Assembly: GCA_018725205.1 (NCBI GenBank)
Contig: QLUB01000113.1
Span: forward strand, 1-5,203
Direction: 5' to 3'
DNA from: a candidate division NPL-UPA2 bacterium
GTDB taxonomy: Bacteria > Bacillota > UBA994
Length of the DNA stretch: 5,203 nucleotides
Both the position numbers and the translations under genes were made by a program. This document shows positions 1-4,114 of the stretch, piece by piece; position 1 is the first letter of the stretch, and every line of letters begins with the position of its first letter. The notes beneath the pieces were generated by a model. The model saw nothing but the letters and a program-made list of their open reading frames with translations, searched no databases and was not told the origin of the DNA.

Positions 1-64
1 TAGTTTGCCCCCAGCGCACCTCCTCTTCTTGCTCTTCTGCGTCCACGCGCTCAAGTAGACCCAA
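1..64 (-). CDS. Possible 5' end of a downstream gene (partial)
   Basis: After the phosphoesterase stop codon a different minus-strand reading frame stays open to the window edge. It would read roughly MGLLERVDAEEQEEEVRWGQ from a TTG at 64-62, or start at a GTG at 46-44. The acidic, charged composition looks protein-like, and the frame would overlap the end of the phosphoesterase by a few codons, as in a translationally coupled operon. No strong ribosome binding site fits either start: an AGGA lies about 12 bases before the TTG. Only about 20 codons are visible, so no family can be named and the frame may be open by chance. Confidence 0.25.
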   Translation of the reverse strand, partial: MGLLERVDAEEQEEEVRWGQT

Positions 65-980
65 CAGGCGCAGACGTCCTACGCAACGTGATGATAGTTA
101 TCTCGCGCCGGGACAGGAAACGAAACGCCCGTCCGCCCTGTCCTAATCCACGATTGATGTAGAGCCAGCCATTGCCCTGCCTAGACAACCCCTCTACATA
201 CTTTTTAGGCGGGAACAAATGCCCCGAGGCTGTGGTCACCGCGCCTAGGAACGGCAGCTTAACCTGTCCGCCGTGAGTGTGCCCAGCTAGAGTAAGCGCC
301 ACCTGCTTTATCTCCGCTGGAGCCTTAACTCTATGCCAAGGCTCAAACCAAGTCGCGGCATGTACCAACAGCACGACGGGCACGACGGGCACGACGGTCT
401 GCAACGGCAGCGCCTGAGCCAAACTACCGTGCCTAGAGTGGGGGCAACTTACACCCGCTAGGACAATCTCCTGAGTGCCGCGCTTAATCCGGACATGGCT
501 GTTTTCGAGCACCGTCACCCCTACTCCCTTGAGCCCTGCAGCGATGTACGGCCAGTTCGTCCAGTGGTCATGGTTACCGCTGACCGCGTAGACAGGGGCT
601 ATGCTCACCAATTTTCGCATAAACGGAAGTATGCGTCGCAATCCCACTATGTGATTACCATGCACAAAATCCCCGGTGACGGCAATCAAGTCCACGCCCG
701 CATTCATGATTACCTGAGCTTCCCGCCCTGCCGGGTCAAAGCGTTGCCCATGCAAGTCACTCACTTGGGCGATGCGAAAACCGTCGAACTCCGGCGACAA
801 CGCCTCTACCGGCACCTCGATGCGCTCGACAGTAAGGGCAACGTTCTCCCACACCAGCCAAGCGATAAGAGCACTTACCAATAGAACTACCATGAAGAAG
901 AAAACATGGGGGGAAACATGGGAAGGAAACATAGGGATGGGGACGAACACGAACACGGTCGAGTAAGCAAGGCGCATCAC
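51..980 (-). CDS. Membrane-anchored metallophosphoesterase (YkuE/YaeI-like)
   Basis: Calcineurin-like phosphoesterase, a two-metal enzyme fold that hydrolyses phosphomono- or diesters. The metal-binding motifs appear in order: SDLHG at residues 74-78, GDFVHG at 103-108, GNHDHW at 135-140, a lone His at 207 in VLLVH, and GHTHGGQ at 233-239, so the active site looks intact. A hydrophobic segment at about 27-44 (HVFFFMVVLLVSALIAWL) precedes the domain and resembles the N-terminal anchor of YkuE/YaeI-type proteins, some members of which act on lipid-linked substrates such as lipid A precursors; the substrate here is unknown. No twin-arginine motif is visible. The start is doubtful. The longest frame begins GTG-ATG at 980-975, but these codons lie inside a group II intron domain VI. 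ATGs at 932-930 and 893-891 lie in the exon but lack a ribosome binding site. The domain call is firm; the N-terminus is not. Confidence 0.9.
   Translation of the reverse strand: MMRLAYSTVFVFVPIPMFPSHVSPHVFFFMVVLLVSALIAWLVWENVALTVERIEVPVEALSPEFDGFRIAQVSDLHGQRFDPAGREAQVIMNAGVDLIAVTGDFVHGNHIVGLRRILPFMRKLVSIAPVYAVSGNHDHWTNWPYIAAGLKGVGVTVLENSHVRIKRGTQEIVLAGVSCPHSRHGSLAQALPLQTVVPVVPVVLLVHAATWFEPWHRVKAPAEIKQVALTLAGHTHGGQVKLPFLGAVTTASGHLFPPKKYVEGLSRQGNGWLYINRGLGQGGRAFRFLSRREITIITLRRTSAPVGST
371..397. repeat. Three perfect copies of a 9-bp unit inside the phosphoesterase gene
   Basis: The unit GCACGACGG occurs three times without a break at 371-379, 380-388 and 389-397. Because nine is a multiple of three the reading frame is kept, and the protein gains a VVPVVPVV stretch just before the VLLVH metal-ligand strand. 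It looks like a slippage expansion in a surface loop and strand entry that tolerates length change. Confidence 0.85.
889..940 (-). repeat. Degenerate CCCATGTTTCC repeats at the 5' end of the phosphoesterase exon
   Basis: On the minus strand this stretch reads as three imperfect copies of CCCATGTTTCC with small changes in spacing (CCCTATGTTTCC, CCCATGTTTCC, CCCATGTTTTC), followed by a final CATGG. It is pyrimidine-rich and contains four ATGs, two of them in frame with the phosphoesterase, yet no purine-rich Shine-Dalgarno sequence. It lies between the intron 3' end and the hydrophobic segment of the protein. Confidence 0.5.
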
Positions 981-996
981 TGCGCCTGCTTCTCAC
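958..996 (-). ncRNA. Group II intron domain VI with branch-point adenosine
   Basis: Pairing read along the minus strand: GAG (994-992) with CTC (963-961), AAGC (991-988) with GCTT (968-965), GGCGCA (986-981) with TGCGCC (976-971). The loop is GTGA (980-977), a GNRA tetraloop. A at 964 is left bulged between GCTT and CTC, seven bases from the presumed 3' splice site after GAC at 958, which is the classic branch-point geometry. The tetraloop also holds the first potential start codon (GTG) of the neighbouring phosphoesterase frame and the stop codon (TGA) of the reverse transcriptase remnant. Confidence 0.82.
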
Positions 997-1078
997 AGAC
1001 CCGGACGTGCCCTATTAAGGCATCCGGCTCTTCACAACAACATTCGCACTCTGCTATCTTTGCAAATCTCGTTTCCAT
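977..1078 (-). pseudogene. Remnant of the intron-encoded reverse transcriptase (N-terminus only)
   Basis: An ATG at 1078-1076 opens a 33-codon frame beginning METRFAKIAE, which resembles the N-terminus of bacterial group II intron reverse transcriptase/maturases of about 400 or more residues (from memory). After that the frame runs CECCCEEPDALIGHVRV, which is simply translated domain V sequence, and stops with TGA at 979-977 in the domain VI loop. The likely cause is an internal deletion joining the start of the ORF to the domain IV/V border. A strong ribosome binding site GGAGGTG (1093-1087) sits eight bases before the ATG, so a short peptide could still be made, but none of the catalytic reverse transcriptase motifs remain. 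Confidence 0.65.
997..1031 (-). ncRNA. Group II intron domain V (catalytic hairpin)
   Basis: The minus strand reads GAGCCGGATGCC, a short UAAUA loop, then GGGCACGTCCGGGTC. This folds into the domain V shape: a lower helix (1030-1023 with 998-1005), a two-base CG bulge at 1007-1006, and an upper helix (1022-1018 with 1008-1012) under a five-base loop at 1017-1013. The AGC catalytic triad is at 1029-1027. Its central G (1028) faces G1000, where functional introns normally have a G-U wobble, which suggests decay or an altered triad. Confidence 0.85.
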
Positions 1079-1086
1079 TTGTCTTC

Positions 1087-1093
1087 CACCTCC
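1087..1093 (-). promoter_or_regulatory. Strong Shine-Dalgarno of the lost intron ORF
   Basis: GGAGGTG on the minus strand lies eight bases upstream of the ATG at 1078. It marks where the reverse transcriptase gene once began and has outlived the gene. Confidence 0.65.
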
Positions 1094-1391
1094 AGTGTGG
1101 TGAATGGTTCCTCCTTGTCGTTGGACTTGCTTTGACATACTCCTTTAGGAGGGGCGTCAGGGTCTCTCACGTTCACAGTGCATGATTGTGTGTAGCTCGC
1201 CACGGTCTTCGACCCCGGGGAAGGGAATGTTGCCTGCTATGCGTCCCAACACATCGGCCTTCCCAGTTAGGCTTACGGGGCTCAATACCTTTAGCTTTCG
1301 CTTGCGGCTCGCTACCTCCCCTGCCTACGCTTAAACCTAGGATTACTCTTTCGGCTCCAAGGCTGGGTAACGGTGGCTGGCTAGGCTTTAC

Positions 1392-1427
1392 CGTGTGACG
1401 CGCGGGACGCGTGTGACGCGCGGGACG
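1392..1427. repeat. Perfect 18-bp tandem duplication
   Basis: The unit CGTGTGACGCGCGGGACG occurs twice in direct succession, at 1392-1409 and 1410-1427, without mismatch. The second copy continues directly into GTTCCTTTTGTCCC and forms the TGTGAC end of dispersed repeat copy A. The duplication lies where the 5' end of the intron relic would be expected. Confidence 0.9.
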
Positions 1428-1441
1428 GTTCCTTTTGTCCC
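1412..1441 (+). repeat. Dispersed short repeat, copy A
   Basis: Read on the plus strand it is TGTGAC, ten bases, then GTTCCTTTTGTC, ending in CC. GGGAC (1422-1426) and GTCCC (1437-1441) can pair as a short stem. The same arrangement, TGTGAC then ten bases then GTYCCTTTTGTC, is found at 4108-4081 on the minus strand, and a shortened version lies at 2316-2288. Copy A ends four bases beyond the methyltransferase stop codon. I recall similar short palindromic repeats being abundant in some Clostridia, but this is unverified. Confidence 0.6.
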
Positions 1442-1445
1442 AGGC

Positions 1446-2195
1446 CTATTTTACAGCCAGCGTCGCCCAAAACGTGGGCACGCCATGGTCGTGCAACAAG
1501 CCGCTGCCGTCGGTATCCTCGTAGAGGTCAAGGAGCTTGAACCCAACCTTGAGTTGCCCACGGATTTGTTCATCCAGCGTATGCGAAAACTGAATGCCGC
1601 TATCGGTGGCTTCGAGCCCTGCTAGCAACTCCCGGTTCTGCAGAGGGTTAAACGGCAGACGATACTTGATTGTCTTCTCATCAGCTTCGTCGAAAAGGTA
1701 GCTGAAGCCATTGTTCATGCCCGCCATGAGTTTGCCGCCCGCTCTCAAGATGCGGTAGCATTCCCGCCACACATGCAGCACATCTTCGATGTAGCAGTTA
1801 GACACCGGATGAAAGATGAGGTCAAAGGAGTCGTCAGCGAATGGCAGGGCCAACGTCATATCTGCCCTGACAGTGGTGATGCCGTACCCCTCGCGCGCTG
1901 CCACCGCTAGATCGCTGGCGATCTGTCGCTCCGAGTAGTCGAGCAGCGTACACTCCGCCCCAAGTGCTGCAAAAATAGGCATCTGCTGACCGCCGCCTGA
2001 CGCCAGCCCAAGCACTCTTTTACCCTTTAAGTCTGGGTACCACTCCTTGGGCACCGGCACAGTTGGGGTTAGGAGCATAGACCAGTTCCCCTGCAAGACG
2101 TCAACATACTGCTCGTGGGTAATCGGCACACCCCACTCCCACCCTGCGTCGACCCATTTATCAATCGTCTTAGCGTTAATTTCGGTATACTTCAT
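1446..2195 (-). CDS. Class I SAM-dependent methyltransferase
   Basis: A 249-residue protein that transfers a methyl group from S-adenosylmethionine; the substrate cannot be told from sequence. Visible motifs: the glycine-rich SAM loop VLGLASGGGQQ (about 61-71), the acidic ribose-binding strand end LLDYSERQ (84-91), an RADM motif near 110, the motif IV region FDLIFHPVSNCYIED (124-138), and the following RILRAGGKLMAG. The pattern fits the Methyltransf_11 group, which holds many small-molecule methyltransferases. Length is normal and no motif is missing. An ATG six bases further upstream (2201-2199) is possible, but GAGAGG at 2209-2204 is eight bases from the 2195 ATG and only two from the other, and MKYTEINAKTID looks like the family N-terminus. 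It follows the DUF885 gene by 89 bases on the same strand and could share its transcript. Soluble, with no signal peptide or membrane segment. Confidence 0.9.
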   Translation of the reverse strand: MKYTEINAKTIDKWVDAGWEWGVPITHEQYVDVLQGNWSMLLTPTVPVPKEWYPDLKGKRVLGLASGGGQQMPIFAALGAECTLLDYSERQIASDLAVAAREGYGITTVRADMTLALPFADDSFDLIFHPVSNCYIEDVLHVWRECYRILRAGGKLMAGMNNGFSYLFDEADEKTIKYRLPFNPLQNRELLAGLEATDSGIQFSHTLDEQIRGQLKVGFKLLDLYEDTDGSGLLHDHGVPTFWATLAVK

Positions 2196-2203
2196 GCGCA
2201 TAA

Positions 2204-2209
2204 CCTCTC
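2204..2209 (-). promoter_or_regulatory. Ribosome binding site that fixes the methyltransferase start
   Basis: GAGAGG on the minus strand is eight bases before ATG 2195 but only two before ATG 2201, so it favours the shorter protein. Confidence 0.6.
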
Positions 2210-2267
2210 AAGGGCTGTACCTAACCAAAGCGTACTGCCTTTTGTTTATTTTGGTCACCCTACTTCT

Positions 2268-2282
2268 CGCCCGCTGCGGGCG
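2268..2282. other. GC-rich perfect palindrome after the DUF885 gene
   Basis: CGCCCGC, a central T, then GCGGGCG: two seven-base arms that can form a tight hairpin, three bases downstream of the DUF885 stop codon. On the minus strand it is followed by GAGAAGTAGG, not a run of T, so it is not a standard intrinsic terminator. It might stabilise the 3' end of the message or partly attenuate transcription into the methyltransferase. The rest of the spacer, 2202-2267, shows no clear promoter. Confidence 0.5.
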
Positions 2283-2284
2283 TC

Positions 2285-4036
2285 CTACAACACAAAAGGA
2301 CCGTCCCCCTGTATCCCCCGGTACACCCACTCATCCACTAGGCTTTCTAAAATGGTCAAAGGCACAGACCCGTTGCTGAGTAACACGTTGTGAAACTCTC
2401 TGATGTCAAAGGCGTCACCAAGTTGCTGTTTCGCCTTCTCCCGCATACGCACAATCGCGAGCTCGCCCACTTTATAGGCCGTGGCCTGTCCGGGCATAAC
2501 GATATATCTCTCCACTTCCGCTATGGTATTGTTGCGCGCGTTGCCGGTGTTGGCCGCCATGTACTCAATGGCTTCTTCCCGGGTCCAGCGCTTGTGGTGA
2601 ATACCGGTGTCCACCACGAGGCGCACCGCGCGGAACAGTTCCGAAGCTAGGTACCCCAGCACGCTATAATCGTCGCTGAACAGACCGTGCTCGTAGCAGA
2701 GCTTTTCGGCATAAAGAGCCCAGCCCTCGGCGTAGGCAGTAAAAGGCACTAGCCTGCGGAAGATAGGCAGCCCCTTCAATGCCTGCTGGATGGCCCGTTG
2801 AAAGTGGTGTCCCGGAGTCGCCTCGTGAAAGGCTAGAGTTTCCATATGGATCTTCACCGGCATCTGGTATAGATTGACCGAAAACACACCAGGCCGTGAG
2901 CCGTCCATAGCGGGCGGATTATAATAGGCACCCGGCGCCGTCTTCTCCTTAAACTCGGGGATACGCTCGACAATTACCCCGACTTTAGGGCGCAGGTCAA
3001 ACAGGTGGTCTATGCTGCCTTCTAGGCGGTCTATCATGCTTTTGTAGTCTTTCAGTACCTGCGCGCGGCCTGCGGCAGTGTCAGGATACCGGAACCGCTC
3101 CTCCAGAGACAGCTCATTTAAGAGCGCTACAGGATGCTTGCCTACATAGCCAAGCCGCTCCAGAACGGCGGCCATTTCGCTCTGAATCCGCGCAACCTCG
3201 CTAAGACCAATGCCGTGGATCTCCCCGGCGCTCAGGGTCGTGCTGGTATAGTGACGCAACAAGTGCGCGTAGTAATCTGACCCGCGCTCAAGCTTCCACA
3301 CCCCGTCTTCGCCTGTGGCCTTCGCTCTGAGCTCTAAGATGTAGTCCTTAAGCCTGTGGTAGGCGGGGTAAACAGCGTCGTTGATTGCGCCGCTAATGCG
3401 CGCAAGCGTCGCCGTCTTTTCGCCTGCAATCATGCCGCTTAACTTGTTTATCTTATCCGCAGCCGAGGTGTAGAGTATATTCTCTTCTGCTGGCACGCCA
3501 ACAAAACCCTCGATTTCGGCAATTACCTTATCGAGAACAAAACGGGGCGGAATTATCCCCTGATTCTCGCGAATCCGCAACCCCTCGATCACCTGTTCGA
3601 ACTTAAGGCGCACTTGCGATAGGCGGGACAGATAGTACCCAGCATCACGACGATTGTTGATCTGGTGCATGGTCGCCAAAAAGGTAGGCAACTGGTTTTG
3701 CACACCAAAAAGCTGGTTGACGGGGTAGTTGTGATAGCTAAACTTTTGCCCTTCCACCATGTCTGACAGGAACCATTCCATAATGTCGCGGGATAGCCGC
3801 ACTTTTGCGCTAAGCCGCCCGCGGTCATAGCTACAGAGCACCGCCAAGCTTTTCCTTATCTTGGCTTCCTGGACCTTCTTGTGGGCATCGGATTCGTCGT
3901 TCAGCCGCCTGTTATGCCGATGATACCCCACTTTCTCAAACACTCTTAGCATGCTCATGACTTCAGGATTGGCCAATGCAAACTGCAGCATAACTCGGTC
4001 GAAGAATATGTTCACTTGCCAAGATACGAGACTCAT
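2285..4036 (-). CDS. DUF885 family protein, probable zinc metallopeptidase
   Basis: A complete 583-residue protein, about the usual length for the family. The key motif FHEATPGHHFQ (about 403-413) is the HExxxGHH signature of DUF885 proteins, a variant of the HExxH zinc site. About 25 residues later, YAEGWALYAEKL (435-446) offers a Glu that could be the third metal ligand, as in gluzincin-type peptidases. Before it lie EIHGIGLSEVARIQSEM (about 272-288) and PGAYYNPPAMDGSRPGVF (about 368-385), both typical of the family as I remember it. The fold is expected to be mostly helical; there is no signal peptide, so it is probably cytosolic. Peptidase activity is inferred and the substrate is unknown. 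An upstream TTG at 4072 would add 12 residues made of repeat sequence; GGGAG at 4048-4044, seven bases from ATG 4036, supports the shorter form. The last nine or so residues come from a dispersed repeat and look like a late addition. Confidence 0.92.
   Translation of the reverse strand: MSLVSWQVNIFFDRVMLQFALANPEVMSMLRVFEKVGYHRHNRRLNDESDAHKKVQEAKIRKSLAVLCSYDRGRLSAKVRLSRDIMEWFLSDMVEGQKFSYHNYPVNQLFGVQNQLPTFLATMHQINNRRDAGYYLSRLSQVRLKFEQVIEGLRIRENQGIIPPRFVLDKVIAEIEGFVGVPAEENILYTSAADKINKLSGMIAGEKTATLARISGAINDAVYPAYHRLKDYILELRAKATGEDGVWKLERGSDYYAHLLRHYTSTTLSAGEIHGIGLSEVARIQSEMAAVLERLGYVGKHPVALLNELSLEERFRYPDTAAGRAQVLKDYKSMIDRLEGSIDHLFDLRPKVGVIVERIPEFKEKTAPGAYYNPPAMDGSRPGVFSVNLYQMPVKIHMETLAFHEATPGHHFQRAIQQALKGLPIFRRLVPFTAYAEGWALYAEKLCYEHGLFSDDYSVLGYLASELFRAVRLVVDTGIHHKRWTREEAIEYMAANTGNARNNTIAEVERYIVMPGQATAYKVGELAIVRMREKAKQQLGDAFDIREFHNVLLSNGSVPLTILESLVDEWVYRGIQGDGPFVL
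2288..2316 (-). repeat. Dispersed short repeat, copy B, forming the end of the DUF885 gene
   Basis: The minus strand reads CAGGGGGACGGTCCTTTTGT. It matches copy A over GGGACGGT(T)CCTTTTGT with one base missing, and lacks a clear TGTGAC. It is translated as the last residues of the DUF885 protein (about IQGDGPFVL), and the stop codon TAG at 2287-2285 follows immediately. Confidence 0.5.
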
Positions 4037-4043
4037 ATGCCAA

Positions 4044-4052
4044 CTCCCTCCC
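4044..4052 (-). promoter_or_regulatory. Ribosome binding site of the DUF885 gene
   Basis: The minus strand reads AGGGAGGGAG, giving GGGAG seven bases or GGAGG ten bases before ATG 4036. The upstream TTG at 4072 has no comparable site. A TATAAG at 4067-4062 just upstream resembles a -10 box, but no properly spaced -35 box is convincing. Confidence 0.6.
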
Positions 4053-4065
4053 TGCTGTGGTCTTA

Positions 4066-4091
4066 TAGACAAAAGGGATAGACAAAAGGGA
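4066..4091. repeat. Perfect 13-bp tandem duplication upstream of the DUF885 gene
   Basis: TAGACAAAAGGGA is present twice in succession, at 4066-4078 and 4079-4091. The unit is the GTCCCTTTTGTC core of the dispersed repeat in the opposite orientation, so the core of copy C has been duplicated towards the DUF885 gene. Confidence 0.9.
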
Positions 4092-4108
4092 CAGCAGACT
4101 GTGTCACA
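4081..4108 (-). repeat. Dispersed short repeat, copy C, at the end of the transposase gene
   Basis: The minus strand reads TGTGAC (4108-4103), ten bases, then GTCCCTTTTGTC (4092-4081). The spacing is exactly that of copy A. The transposase stop codon TGA (4106-4104) is inside its TGTGAC. It may be part of the IS end or an older repeat the IS inserted beside. Confidence 0.6.
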
Positions 4109-4114
4109 GTGCTG
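4092..4114. repeat. Palindrome at the IS end, around the transposase stop codon
   Basis: ACTGTG (4098-4103), a central T, then CACAGT (4105-4110) is a perfect inverted repeat. It is extended outward by CAGC (4092-4095) and GCTG (4111-4114), with a two-base AG offset on one side. Such a structure at the transposase 3' end could be the IS terminus or a transcription stop. The other IS end is outside the window, so terminal inverted repeats cannot be compared. Confidence 0.55.

Larger units (their letters stand above)
958..1391 (-). mobile_element. Group II intron relic without reverse transcriptase ORF
   Basis: The 3' end is unmistakable: a domain V hairpin (1031-997), then a domain VI hairpin with a bulged adenosine (A at 964) seven bases before a 3' end in CTCGAC (958). 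Upstream on the minus strand come stretches typical of bacterial group II introns, including GGTATTGAGCCCCGTAAGCC and GAACGTGAGAGACCC, and then a ribosome binding site and an ATG opening METRFAKIAE. That peptide matches my memory of how many intron reverse transcriptase/maturases begin. The reading then drops almost directly into domain V, so nearly the whole reverse transcriptase gene has been deleted. Only about 310 bases lie upstream of that ATG and no GUGYG 5' splice consensus is visible near 1390, so part of domain I is probably also missing. The 5' boundary is approximate. Any splicing would need an intact 5' end plus a maturase supplied in trans. Confidence 0.82.

Noticed and set aside
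495..884. Plus-strand open frame of 129 codons
   Set aside because: It lies fully opposite the phosphoesterase coding sequence, has no recognisable motif, and is a shadow of that gene.
1100..1391. Structured non-coding stretch considered as a riboswitch
   Set aside because: It is continuous with a group II intron ORF start, domain V and domain VI, which explain the structure better.
1392..1427. Tandem 18-bp repeat as a CRISPR or iteron array
   Set aside because: There are only two directly abutting units, without spacers, and no cas or replication gene is nearby.
1186..1625. Plus-strand open frames over the intron relic and the methyltransferase end
   Set aside because: They read the antisense of the intron RNA and of the methyltransferase; composition is not protein-like and no ribosome binding site is seen.
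2196..2201. Upstream ATG of the methyltransferase
   Set aside because: It is only two bases from the GAGAGG site; the ATG at 2195 is eight bases away and gives the family-like N-terminus.
2268..2282. GC palindrome as an intrinsic terminator
   Set aside because: No run of T follows it on the minus strand, and the loop of one base would have to open to fold.
4037..4072. TTG start adding 12 residues to the DUF885 protein
   Set aside because: The extension is made of spacer and the duplicated repeat core, has no ribosome binding site, and the ATG at 4036 has a well-placed one.
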